NCBI GenBank assembly: GCA_963842065.1
Contig: CAWJEW010000003.1
Span: 62,001-126,000 of the forward strand
Length of the DNA: 64,000 bases
Source of the DNA: CAITWD01 sp963842065
GTDB taxonomy: Bacteria > Actinomycetota > Thermoleophilia > Miltoncostaeales > Miltoncostaeaceae
Direction: 5' to 3'
Under the pieces are notes generated by a model. The model worked only from the letters and a program-made list of their open reading frames with translations, had not been told where the DNA came from and ran no database searches. The position numbers and the translations under genes are program-made. This document shows, one piece after another, positions 1 through 8,413 of this stretch (position 1 is its first letter; each line of letters opens with the position of its first letter).

Positions 1-898
1 TCCCCCCGACGCCGTAGACCCCGGCGGCGTACGGGTAGAGCGGCGTGTCGAGCCGGTTCTCGCCGAGATCGAAAACCCGGCGCTCGAACCCTCGCGTAAA
101 GCCACCCCACTGTTCGAACCAGACCTGAGCAGGCGTCTCGAGCTCCTGCGGCAAAATGGCGCCCGTCACGCACGAGACGTCTTTCGCCGCGTGAAAGCCG
201 CGAACGAGCTCGGTGAGCCACCTCGGGTCGACGCGAACGTCGTCGTCGGTGAACGCGACGATGGCGCCCTCGGCGACGGCGAGCCCACGGTCACGGGCGC
301 TCGCGCTGCCGGGGCGATCCTCGCGGACGTACTTGACCGCCCGTCCCGCGCTCGCCAGGTCCTGCGCGAGCCGATGCGTGCCGTCCGTCGCCGGCGCGTT
401 GTCCGCGATGACGATCTCGAATCGGGTGGCCGGATACTCGCAGGCGAAGATCACCTCCAGGCACCGCTCCAGCCGCTCGGTGCGATCACGAGACGGGATG
501 ACGACGCTGACGAACGGGGGGTCGGCTAGAAACGCGCGGCGGCGGCGCTCGCAGGCCGGCGCGGGATCGAGCCGTGTGGCTTCCGCCGGCAGGCGCGATG
601 GTGACTCATCGGCGCGGAGATGCCGTGCAAGCGCGCCACCCAGCTCGTCGTCGACGCGCCCGGCCAGGTCCACTGACGAGATCCCCTCAGGACCGAGCAT
701 GACGGCGAGCGACCCGACCGGCTCGCCGTGCGCCCGCACGAGGACCCATGCCGCGCCGTACTTGCGGTCGTTGTGGTGGCTTGCGATGTCCGGAAGCGGT
801 GCGGTGCCCTCGACGCCGGTCACCCGAATCGGTGCGAAGCCGGGCGGTCTGACCTCCCTGATGCTCTCGCCCCTGTACCAGCGGGTGAAGGCGGTCAT
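1..898 (-). CDS. Family 2 glycosyltransferase, 3' end outside window
   Basis: Partial gene that runs off the left edge, about 299 residues visible. The first 125 or so residues form a non-catalytic N-terminal region. A GT-A fold follows, starting at the segment PPFVSVVIPSRDR, then a nucleotide-sugar-type stretch IVIADNAP and the metal-binding DDD of AFTDDDVRVDP. The family transfers sugars from NDP-donors, typically to surface polysaccharide or glycolipid; the acceptor here is unknown. The start at 898 (ATG) is the first in frame and gives an uninterrupted reading frame to position 1. It lies downstream of a truncated GT4 gene on the same strand, so this was probably part of a glycan cluster. 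Confidence 0.85.
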   Translation of the reverse strand, partial: MTAFTRWYRGESIREVRPPGFAPIRVTGVEGTAPLPDIASHHNDRKYGAAWVLVRAHGEPVGSLAVMLGPEGISSVDLAGRVDDELGGALARHLRADESPSRLPAEATRLDPAPACERRRRAFLADPPFVSVVIPSRDRTERLERCLEVIFACEYPATRFEIVIADNAPATDGTHRLAQDLASAGRAVKYVREDRPGSASARDRGLAVAEGAIVAFTDDDVRVDPRWLTELVRGFHAAKDVSCVTGAILPQELETPAQVWFEQWGGFTRGFERRVFDLGENRLDTPLYPYAAGVYGVGG

Positions 899-1015
899 CG
901 TTTCTCGTGTCGGGTGATGGTCTGGGGCCGGAGGTACCTGAGCCCACGCGCGCTAGGCCCAGGGGAGGACGCGACCGGCGGATGCGCTGTCCATCCGCGC
1001 GGCCATCACGCGGAC

Positions 1016-1444
1016 CTACGCCCCGATCAGCGGCGGCCTCTCCTCGCCTGGGTCGAGTACCTCGTGGAACTCGATGACGACAGGCACGCCCATACTCCGC
1101 GCCACTCGCGCGAGCGCGAGGTAGGAGTGGAGCACGGCTCGGGTCCACCACTGGAGGATCAGCACGTCCGGCCGCTCGCTCCGCAGGAATGCCGCAGCGC
1201 GCATCATGCTGCGGCCCCAGTACCAGTCGACCCCGTCGTATGCGGGGATGGTGTCGTCGTATGCGATCCGAGACAGCGAGTTCCCGACCCGCCTGCGTCC
1301 GGGGTAGAGCGCCGTCGGCGTCAGCTGGCGCATCAGGATCACGGAGACCTCGTGGGAGAATGCGAGCTCGTGCGCGAGTCGGTGTGTGTACGTCGACAGC
1401 CCGCTGAGGAAGCGGGTGCCGGCCCCGACGACACAGATCCTCAT
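1016..1444 (-). pseudogene. Truncated family 4 glycosyltransferase (N-terminal domain only)
   Basis: About 142 residues beginning MRICVVGAG, a Rossmann-type GT-B N-terminal domain with the usual 'host of sugar donor' pattern (GLSTYTHRLAHELA, DVLILQWWT). It ends shortly after VVIEFHEVLDP, where family members continue for another 200 or more residues with the donor-binding C-terminal domain, so it is truncated. ATG at 1444 is chosen because the Rossmann motif starts there. Further upstream in-frame codons would add only low-complexity Arg-rich sequence. The 2 kb duplicated segment starts about 45 bp upstream of it. Confidence 0.65.
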
Positions 1445-1709
1445 GCGCCGCAGACCTTCACGGCCCGGACGCTTCGCTCGCCGCCACCGCCCCCTCGATC
1501 GCGCCCCGCGCGGAAAACATCCACGCACCGCGGGTCCTCGGAGCGCCGCGCCGACCGCGGACCGGGACAAGCGCACTCGTCCGGGGATCTGAAGACAGGT
1601 GAGGCCGTCGCGTCAGCAGAGCTTCTTGGTCGAACGGTCGCACCCCCAGACGCACAAGCGACGCGGCCAGCCCCGTGTCCGGTCTGCGTCCCTCGACCGG
1701 GTGTGACTA

Positions 1710-2960
1710 TTAGGCGGGCTCGTAATCCGTCGCTCGCCGCCACTGCTGGGCTCGAGCCTCGCGCTGCGAGTTGGCGGGGACCGTCACAGGCACTGTCGTA
1801 TCGGGCTCAGGCACCGACCACGGTAGCTGCGATCCGCCCCCGCGCCGGTCGTACACCGGCCCGTGCGTCGGATGGACGGCCACATAGAGCATGCGCTTCA
1901 TCTCGCGGTTGCTGCGCCGCAGCGAGTCGAGCACCACGCCCGCGAGGATGCTCAGCGCCGCGATGGCGCTCAGGCCGGCCAAACAGAACGTGGCAGGGGT
2001 CCACGCATGGAGGTCGCCGAACCCCAACAGGACGCAGATGAGTGCCAGGGCCGCCGCGGCACCGGCCGTGAACCCGAAGAAGCGTAGCGGGCGGTAATCC
2101 TTGCAGAGCACGAGGATCAGTTTCAGGATGCGCGCGCCATCTGGAATGGTGCGTAGCTTGCTCGTCGACTCGCCCGGCCGCTCGTGATACGCGCTCGGCA
2201 CTTCCTCGAACGGCAAACACAGCTCGAGCGCATGCACGGTCATCTCCGTCTCGGTCTCGAACCCGTTGGAGAGTGCGGGGAACGACTTGACGTACCGACG
2301 CGAGAGCACCCGGTAGCCGGACAGCATGTCGGCGCTCCCGTTTCCAAAGATCCGACTCACCGACCGCGACAGCAACCAGTTGCCCAGGCGGTGGCCTCGG
2401 CGGTAGGCGCCGCGGTCCCCAGCAGACGTGACGCGCGTGCCAATGACCATGTCGAGCTGGTGCTTGCGCAACTTTGCGATCATCGCCGGCGCCGCCTGGG
2501 CGTCATAGGTGTCGTCGCCGTCGGCGATCACAAAGATTGCGGCTTCGATGTCCACAAACATCTGGCGCAGCACGCGACCCTTGCCTGGGACCGGCGAATA
2601 GCGCACGACGGCACCCGCCGCCGCTGCCGCCGCTGCCGTGCCGTCGGTCGACGCGTTGTCGTAGACATAGACGGTCGCATCAGGGATGGCAGATCGGAAG
2701 TCGCTGACAACCTTCCCGATCGTTGCTGCTTCGTTCCGGCACGGAAGGAGGACCGCGACCGTCGGTGTCGACGACGTCAGCCGCGCGCGGCGGTCTCGTG
2801 GCAGGCCCCCGTTACCGCTGATGGCGATCGCGTCGACGTCCACGGAGCGAGAGACCAACGGGGGCCGAACGCCGTTATCGAGCGAATCGTGGGTGTTGAA
2901 CTGGTGCTCGGGCACTGCTGTCCCCCTTGCCAAAGGGGGACATGGACCGGACGCTGCCAC
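1710..2960 (-). CDS. GT2 glycosyltransferase with C-terminal membrane segments (copy 1)
   Basis: Polyprenyl-/dolichol-phosphate glycosyltransferase-like protein, up to 416 residues. The catalytic domain begins around residue 68 (VAVLLPCRNEAATIGKVV) and contains the DXD-type site ADGDDTYD. Acceptor-site segments lead to two hydrophobic helices (from FFGFTAGAAAALAL and FCLAGLSAIAALSIL), so it is likely anchored at the cytoplasmic membrane. A GTG at 2915 (VPEHQFNTHDS) is an alternative start with AAGGGGG upstream; the longer GTG start at 2960 has GGGAG. The protein is identical to copy 2 except Ala/Pro in TRVTS(A/P)GDRG. It probably makes a lipid-linked sugar for surface glycans; substrate not inferable. 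Confidence 0.85.
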   Translation of the reverse strand: MAASGPCPPLARGTAVPEHQFNTHDSLDNGVRPPLVSRSVDVDAIAISGNGGLPRDRRARLTSSTPTVAVLLPCRNEAATIGKVVSDFRSAIPDATVYVYDNASTDGTAAAAAAAGAVVRYSPVPGKGRVLRQMFVDIEAAIFVIADGDDTYDAQAAPAMIAKLRKHQLDMVIGTRVTSAGDRGAYRRGHRLGNWLLSRSVSRIFGNGSADMLSGYRVLSRRYVKSFPALSNGFETETEMTVHALELCLPFEEVPSAYHERPGESTSKLRTIPDGARILKLILVLCKDYRPLRFFGFTAGAAAALALICVLLGFGDLHAWTPATFCLAGLSAIAALSILAGVVLDSLRRSNREMKRMLYVAVHPTHGPVYDRRGGGSQLPWSVPEPDTTVPVTVPANSQREARAQQWRRATDYEPA

Positions 2961-3001
2961 GACCTGCTCCCTGGATTAACATACCGAAGCACCCAGGGCT
3001 G

Positions 3002-3086
3002 AGAACCTGGCTAGCGGCATAGTTTTCTGCGCACCGAGCTCAGAGCACCATTCTCTGCGAACCTAGCTAAAGGCATGGTCTTCTGA
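3002..3086. repeat. Pair of imperfect 27-bp direct repeats
   Basis: aacctggctagcggcatag (from 3002) and aacctagctaaaggcatgg (from 3060) each continue into tttctg/tcttctg, spaced 58 bp apart. They lie between the GT2 gene and the GFA remnant, upstream of both GT2 copies (second set near 7976-8060). Function unknown; they could be operator-like sites. Confidence 0.6.
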
Positions 3087-3153
3087 CGTTGCCGACTCGT
3101 CGGCGGCGCGCCTCGTGAAACAGTGGCGTCCCGGGACGCCGTGACGCCGCATG

Positions 3154-3601
3154 TCAGCGAGCCACGCGTCCCGATGCGCCGCCGTCGGGCTCAGGCCGGC
3201 CCGCGCTCGAGGCGCTTGGCCCCGGCTGCGCGGGCACCCACGGCTGCGCGGAGCGGGTCCCCAGCTCGAGCGTGGGTTGGAGCCAGGAGGTGTCCGCGAC
3301 GGTGCCGGCCGTGATGAAGGCGAGGTCCGGCATCGCGTCGAGGCGGCTCACGATCGGCGATCCGCATCGCGAGCAGCACTGGCGATTGGTGTTCTGGCCG
3401 TGATCCTCGCCGACGCTCGTGTGCGTCGCGAGCGTGACCCCGGCGAACCTCGAGCCGAGGCGCGGGCAGGGCCACCACCACCGAGCAGGCGGTCCCGGTC
3501 TGGCGCTGGCAGCCGGTGCAGTGACAGGCGGCGGTCATGACCGGCTCCTCGCGGCAGGTGTAAGTGATGCTTCCGCATAAACAATGTCCTTTGATGGCCA
3601 T
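3154..3601 (-). pseudogene. GFA/CENP-V family protein, frameshifted
   Basis: The N-terminal frame starts at ATG 3601 with a strong GAGGAGG site 7 nt upstream. It reads MAIKGHCLCGSITY then ACHCTGCQRQTG, the zinc-binding cysteine sets of the glutathione-dependent formaldehyde-activating fold. Near 3440-3465 the frame is lost. The matching C-terminal half (RQCCSRCGSPIVSRLD, then TSWLQPTLELGTRSAQPW) continues in another frame to 3154. All expected Cys pairs are present once the frames are joined. The break coincides with the right border of the duplicated segment (3439/3440), so the two halves may have been joined by recombination. Confidence 0.75.
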
Positions 3602-3798
3602 TCTTTTCCTCCTCGAGCTCAGGACCGAGGCCATGCCATTCCATAGGAATCCATGCCCGCGCCCCGGCAGACCGAGGGTGACCTCAGCGCTCCCATGCCG
3701 GCCGTCGGCCAAGACCGTGCTCGGCGATCCATCGTCCGGCCGTGCGCTGAGCTTCCCGTCCTTGAGCGTGCACATTCGGGCCTCGCGAGGCGGCCGCC

Positions 3799-5014
3799 TC
3801 AACTTGCCGGGGTGACGCCCGTCCGGGTGACGGTGAAGTCACCCGTCCCGCCCGACAGCGGGATCGAGCGACCCCCGAGCAGGACGTGCAGATGGGGCGG
3901 CCGGCCTACGCGCATCCAGAGGGATCCCAAGACCCGAATGTGCACGCTCGCCCCCGGGGCGAGGATGCCCTCGTAGACCAGGGCCCCGGTCGCGCTGGCG
4001 CGCCGCACGAGGACGTACGACCCGCCGGTCCCCGCGCCGGTCAGGGTGAGCGGAACCGCCGCCGCCGCCGCGATCCGGCGCGGGCGGGCGGCGGGCGGCG
4101 CGCCCGCGGGGGCGGCGGTCGGCGGGACCGTGGAGGGTCGCGGGGTCGACGATGACGACCCGCCGATCTCCCCCCGCCAGACAAGCACCACGACGACCAG
4201 CAGGCCGATGGCGGTGACGATCATGAGGGCAGGAAGCCAGCCGACGCCCCCCCGCGGGACCGGTTCGCCGGACGCCAACGCGGACACGGCCGGCGGCGCC
4301 TCCGCCACGGGGGCCTGCGGCGCAGGCGCCTCCTCGACGGGCACGGACGCGGCCGGCGGCGCCTCCTCGACGGGCGCCCGCGCTTCTGCCTCCTCCGGCG
4401 CGACGACGGGCTCGGTCAGGAGCGCCCCGGTGACCGGCTGATCGGCTGGCACCCGCGATGCGGCGGGCACCTGCGACGCGCCGTTGCTGAGGTGAACGCC
4501 CCGCCCGGCCAGGGCGCACAGCCCGAGCAGGTCGTCGGGAAGCCCGGCGCGCGCGGTCGCCTCACACGCCAGGAGTCGCTCCAGGTCGGCGGGATCGCAT
4601 TCGCTCAGGTCGAGCAGCGCCGTGAGCGCCCCGGCCAGGGCGCGGTCCTCGTCGGCCCATTCGGTGCGCTCGGTGAGTTGCTGCGCCAGCGCCTGGGCAC
4701 GGGAGATCGCCGCCGCCGCCGCCGCGGGGCCCTCGAGGCGACGGGCGCGGGCGAGCGAGGCGCGCGCTGCCTCCCGTGACGCGGACTCGTTGAGCGCCTG
4801 CGCGATCTGCGCGGTGGTGGCCCCGACGTCCAGCCCCAGCTCAGCGGCGGCCGTCCGTGTGGAGCGTCTGCAGCGAGGCGATCGTGTTGAAGGGCGCAAC
4901 GTCGAGGCTGCGGCCGGCGACGATGTCCGCCTGCAGCCGGTCCAGGGCCGTCAACGCCTCGGCGCGAGCGTTTTCGATCCTCTCCAGGATCTCCTGGGCC
5001 TCCGCGAGGTCGAT
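3799..5014 (-). pseudogene. Locus A: membrane protein with RodZ-like C-terminal domain, frameshifted
   Basis: In order: an Ala-rich helical domain (about 165 residues, conserved in all four paralogous loci), a Pro/Glu-rich linker, one transmembrane helix (PALMIVTAIGLLVVVVLVW), a Ser/Thr/Pro linker, and an 80-residue beta domain (GSYVLVRR, YEGILAPGASVHIRV, LWMRVGRPPHLHVLLGG). The last resembles the DUF4115 domain of RodZ. One extra base near 4854 (ggccgTccgtg against ggccgccgtg in locus C) breaks the helical domain. The expected start is ATC (5014) where loci B and D have ATG, with AGGAGG upstream. Function unknown; the orientation suggests a cytoplasmic helical domain and an extracytoplasmic beta domain. 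Confidence 0.65.
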
Positions 5015-5092
5015 GGGGCTCTTCCTCCTGTTCGAGCGGATCTCCGGGTCGCGGTTCCTCGCGGGCGTCGGGGTCCTCGTTTACGCGGCGAA

Positions 5093-5334
5093 CTATGACT
5101 GCTTCTGCTTCGTCTTCACGCCACAGCTCTCCTGCGGGCGCAGCAGCTTGAGGGCGTGGCGACGCTCCTCCTCCTCGAGGGCGTCGAGGGCATCGAGTCG
5201 GGCACCCCGACAAGCTCGCCAGCCCGCTGCCGAAGCGGCAGCACGATCTGGCAGATCGGGCACTGCCTCGGATCGTCGGCGGATGAGTGCTCCCGTGGCC
5301 CGGCCTGCGGAGACGCGGCGCTCATGGAGGTCAC
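5093..5334 (-). pseudogene. Locus A: small CxxC protein, frameshifted
   Basis: Starts at GTG 5334, overlapping the TGA of the locus B membrane-type protein (GTGA), so translation is probably coupled. It carries RQCPICQIVLPLRQRAGEL, a single CxxC followed by an amphipathic stretch. One missing G near 5195, compared with locus C, moves the conserved tail (EEEERRHALKLLRPQE) into another frame that ends at 5093. The tail is Lys/Gln-rich (KTKQKQS). With only two Cys per chain, a metal site would need a dimer or partner. Function unknown. Confidence 0.6.
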
Positions 5335-5906
5335 CTCGGGTTGTTCGGCGATTGGCCGGGCACCTGCGACGCGTCATTGCTGAGGTGAACGCCCCGCCCG
5401 GCCAGGGCGCACAGCCCGAGCAGGTCGTCGGGAAGCCCGGCGCGCGCGGTTGCCTCGCACGCCAGGAGTCGCTCCACGTCCGCGGGATCGCATTCGCTCA
5501 GGTCGAGCATTGCCGTGAGCGCCCCGGCCAGGGCGCGGTCCTCGTCGGCCCATTCGGAGCGCTCGGTGAGTTCCTGCGCCAGCGCCTGGGCACGGGAGAT
5601 CACCGCCGCCGCCGCCGCGGGGCCCTCGAGGCGACGGGCGCGGGCGAGCGAGGCGCGCGCTGCCTCCCGTGACATCAACTCGTCGAGCGCCTGCGCGATC
5701 TGCGCGGTGGTGGCCTCGGCGTCCAGCCCCAGCGCCGCGGCCGCCGCCGTGTGGACCGTGTGCAGGTAAATGATCGTCCTGAAGGGCGCAACGTCGAGGC
5801 TGCGGCCGGCGACGATGTCCGCCTGCAGCCGGTCCAGGGCCGCCAACGCCTCGGCGCGAGCGTTTTCGATCCTCTCCAGGATCTCGTGGGCCTCCTCGAG
5901 GTCCAT
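5331..5906 (-). CDS. Locus B: helical-domain protein lacking the membrane and RodZ-like parts
   Basis: 191 residues starting MDLEEAHEILERIENARAEA, with AGGAGGAA about 8 nt upstream of ATG 5906. It is paralogous to the N-terminal helical domain of loci A and C (TTAQIAQAL, REAARASLARARRLEG, LSECDPADVERLLACEAT, GLPDDLLGLCALAGRGVHLS). It ends shortly after that domain, so it has neither linker, transmembrane helix nor DUF4115-like domain. The TGA overlaps the GTG of the locus A CxxC gene. It could be a soluble form or a deletion derivative. Function unknown. Confidence 0.65.
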   Translation of the reverse strand: MDLEEAHEILERIENARAEALAALDRLQADIVAGRSLDVAPFRTIIYLHTVHTAAAAALGLDAEATTAQIAQALDELMSREAARASLARARRLEGPAAAAAVISRAQALAQELTERSEWADEDRALAGALTAMLDLSECDPADVERLLACEATARAGLPDDLLGLCALAGRGVHLSNDASQVPGQSPNNPR

Positions 5907-6246
5907 GGGGCTTTTCCTCCTGTTCGAGCGGATCTCCGGGTCGAGGTTCCTCGCGAGCGCCGGGGTCCTCGTTTACGCGGCGAACTATGACTGCTTCTGC
6001 TGTCTGCTTGTTCTTCTTCACGGAAAAGTTCTCCTGCGGGCGCAGCAGCTTGAGGGCGTGGCGACGCTCCTCCTCCTCAACGGCGTCGAGGGCGTCGAGG
6101 GCATCGGAGTAGGGCATCCCGAGGAGCTCGCCAACCCGCTGCCTAAGCGGCAGCACGATCTGGCAGATCGTGCACTGCCTCCCATCGTCGGCGGATGCGT
6201 GCTCCCGTGATCCGGCCTGCGCGAACGCGGCGCTCATTGAGGTCAT
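5374..6246 (-). CDS. Locus B: CxxC protein with run-on reading frame
   Basis: ATG 6246. The first 80 or so residues match the family: RQCTICQIVLPLRQRVGEL then EEEERRHALKLLRPQE. Near 6015-5990 the sequence holds about 10 nt more than locus A/C (aagaagaacaagcagacag), which skips the stop used there. The frame therefore stays open to 5374 as Arg/Pro/Gly-rich sequence antiparallel in composition to the overlapping helical-domain gene. The biologically relevant part is probably only about 6246-5980; the remainder may be untranslated or a frame error. Confidence 0.45.
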   Translation of the reverse strand: MTSMSAAFAQAGSREHASADDGRQCTICQIVLPLRQRVGELLGMPYSDALDALDAVEEEERRHALKLLRPQENFSVKKNKQTAEAVIVRRVNEDPGAREEPRPGDPLEQEEKPHGPRGGPRDPGEDRKRSRRGVGGPGPAAGGHRRRPQPRRCALQDDHLPAHGPHGGGRGAGAGRRGHHRADRAGARRVDVTGGSARLARPRPSPRGPRGGGGGDLPCPGAGAGTHRALRMGRRGPRPGRGAHGNARPERMRSRGRGATPGVRGNRARRASRRPARAVRPGRAGRSPQQ

Positions 6247-6683
6247 CCGGGTTGCTTGGCGATTGGCCGGCCCAGTCAGAGGATGAGTATCGCGCGGGTT
6301 GGGGATCCGCCCCCCGCCCCCTCGATCGCGCCCCGCGCGGAAAACATCCACGCACCGCGGGTCCTCGGAGCGCCGCGCCGATCGCGGACCGGGACAAGCG
6401 CACTCGTCCGAGGATCTGAAGACAGGTGAGGCCGTCGCGTCAGCAGAGCTTCTTGCTCGAACGGTCGCACCCCCAGACGCACAAGCGACGCGGTCAGCCC
6501 CGTGTCCGGTCCGAACCCGGTCCCGCCCAGCGGCCACGTATCACCGCCTCCTGCAAGGGTCGCGCGTCCTTTGGGGGAATGCTCTCGTTCCTGCGTCGTC
6601 AGGGTACACCGCGTCCGACACAATGGCCACACGCCGTGCTCCGGAAACCTGTCCGGTCTGCGTCCCTCGACCGGGTGTGACGA
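6247..6683. other. Non-coding stretch with 147-bp indel
   Basis: No convincing gene. It includes the left part of duplication copy 2 (from 6315). Relative to copy 1 it has an additional 147 bp lying between two tgtccggtc repeats (near 6502 and 6650). Copy 1 has a single tgtccggtc at that place, which suggests a deletion in copy 1 by slippage or recombination between the short repeats. Confidence 0.7.
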
Positions 6684-7934
6684 TTAGGCGGGCTCGTAAT
6701 CCGTCGCTCGCCGCCACTGCTGGGCTCGAGCCTCGCGCTGCGAGTTGGCGGGGACCGTCACAGGCACTGTCGTATCGGGCTCAGGCACCGACCACGGTAG
6801 CTGCGATCCGCCCCCGCGCCGGTCGTACACCGGCCCGTGCGTCGGATGGACGGCCACATAGAGCATGCGCTTCATCTCGCGGTTGCTGCGCCGCAGCGAG
6901 TCGAGCACCACGCCCGCGAGGATGCTCAGCGCCGCGATGGCGCTCAGGCCGGCCAAACAGAACGTGGCAGGGGTCCACGCATGGAGGTCGCCGAACCCCA
7001 ACAGGACGCAGATGAGTGCCAGGGCCGCCGCGGCACCGGCCGTGAACCCGAAGAAGCGTAGCGGGCGGTAATCCTTGCAGAGCACGAGGATCAGTTTCAG
7101 GATGCGCGCGCCATCTGGAATGGTGCGTAGCTTGCTCGTCGACTCGCCCGGCCGCTCGTGATACGCGCTCGGCACTTCCTCGAACGGCAAACACAGCTCG
7201 AGCGCATGCACGGTCATCTCCGTCTCGGTCTCGAACCCGTTGGAGAGTGCGGGGAACGACTTGACGTACCGACGCGAGAGCACCCGGTAGCCGGACAGCA
7301 TGTCGGCGCTCCCGTTTCCAAAGATCCGACTCACCGACCGCGACAGCAACCAGTTGCCCAGGCGGTGGCCTCGGCGGTAGGCGCCGCGGTCCCCAGGAGA
7401 CGTGACGCGCGTGCCAATGACCATGTCGAGCTGGTGCTTGCGCAACTTTGCGATCATCGCCGGCGCCGCCTGGGCGTCATAGGTGTCGTCGCCGTCGGCG
7501 ATCACAAAGATTGCGGCTTCGATGTCCACAAACATCTGGCGCAGCACGCGACCCTTGCCTGGGACCGGCGAATAGCGCACGACGGCACCCGCCGCCGCTG
7601 CCGCCGCTGCCGTGCCGTCGGTCGACGCGTTGTCGTAGACATAGACGGTCGCATCAGGGATGGCAGATCGGAAGTCGCTGACAACCTTCCCGATCGTTGC
7701 TGCTTCGTTCCGGCACGGAAGGAGGACCGCGACCGTCGGTGTCGACGACGTCAGCCGCGCGCGGCGGTCTCGTGGCAGGCCCCCGTTACCGCTGATGGCG
7801 ATCGCGTCGACGTCCACGGAGCGAGAGACCAACGGGGGCCGAACGCCGTTATCGAGCGAATCGTGGGTGTTGAACTGGTGCTCGGGCACTGCTGTCCCCC
7901 TTGCCAAAGGGGGACATGGACCGGACGCTGCCAC
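6684..7934 (-). CDS. GT2 glycosyltransferase with C-terminal membrane segments (copy 2)
   Basis: Same architecture as the gene at 1710: GT-A domain with ADGDDTYD, two C-terminal transmembrane helices, same alternative GTG start (7889). It differs by one residue (Pro instead of Ala in TRVTSPGDRG). Such near-identity implies a recent duplication or ongoing gene conversion. Either copy can probably supply the activity. Confidence 0.85.
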   Translation of the reverse strand: MAASGPCPPLARGTAVPEHQFNTHDSLDNGVRPPLVSRSVDVDAIAISGNGGLPRDRRARLTSSTPTVAVLLPCRNEAATIGKVVSDFRSAIPDATVYVYDNASTDGTAAAAAAAGAVVRYSPVPGKGRVLRQMFVDIEAAIFVIADGDDTYDAQAAPAMIAKLRKHQLDMVIGTRVTSPGDRGAYRRGHRLGNWLLSRSVSRIFGNGSADMLSGYRVLSRRYVKSFPALSNGFETETEMTVHALELCLPFEEVPSAYHERPGESTSKLRTIPDGARILKLILVLCKDYRPLRFFGFTAGAAAALALICVLLGFGDLHAWTPATFCLAGLSAIAALSILAGVVLDSLRRSNREMKRMLYVAVHPTHGPVYDRRGGGSQLPWSVPEPDTTVPVTVPANSQREARAQQWRRATDYEPA

Positions 7935-8127
7935 GACCTGCTCCCTGGATTAACATACCGAAGCACCCAGGGCTGAGAACCTGGCTAGCGGCATAGTTTT
8001 CTGCGCACCGAGCTCAGAGCACCATTCTCTGCGAACCTAGCTAAAGGCATGGTCGTCTGACGTTGCCGACTCGTCGGCGGCGCGCCTCGTGAAACAGCGG
8101 CGTCCCGGGACGCCGTGACGCCGCATG

Positions 8128-8413
8128 TCAGCGAGCCACGCGTCCCGATGCGCCGCCGTCGGGCTCAGGCCGGCCCGCGCTCGAGGCGCTTGGCCCCGGC
8201 AGCGCGGGCACCCACGGCTGCGCGGAGCGGGTCCACAGCTCGAGCGTGGGTTGGAGCCAGGAGGTGTCCGCGAGGGTGCCGGCCGTGATGAAGGCGAGGT
8301 CCGGCATCGCGTCGAGGCGGCTCACGATCGGCGATCCGCATCGCGAGCAGCACTGGCGATTGGTGTTCTGGCCGTGATCCTCGCCGACGCTCGTGTGCGT
8401 CGCGAGCGTGACC
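8128..8413 (-). pseudogene. GFA-family 3' fragment in duplication copy 2
   Basis: Reads TLATHTSVGEDHG, RQCCSRCGSPIVSRLD and LQPTLELWTRSAQPW: the C-terminal half of the fold with its last zinc cysteines. The N-terminal half with HCLCG and HCTGC is missing because the duplication border cuts the gene at 8413. Not functional on its own. Confidence 0.75.

Larger units (their letters stand above)
1488..3439. repeat. Large direct duplication, copy 1
   Basis: About 1.95 kb nearly identical to 6315-8413, with fewer than ten substitutions noticed. It carries a complete GT2-type gene and the 3' half of a GFA-family gene. Copy 2 holds an extra 147 bp near 6509-6655. The right border falls at the shared string gtgcgtcgcgagcgtgacc, after which the copies diverge abruptly. 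Seen directly by aligning the two stretches (offset 4827 left of the indel, 4974 right of it). Confidence 0.93.
6315..8413. repeat. Large direct duplication, copy 2
   Basis: Counterpart of 1488-3439. Carries the second GT2 gene and only the C-terminal part of the GFA-family gene. It ends at gtgcgtcgcgagcgtgacc (8395-8413), then switches to lgt-derived sequence. Confidence 0.93.
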
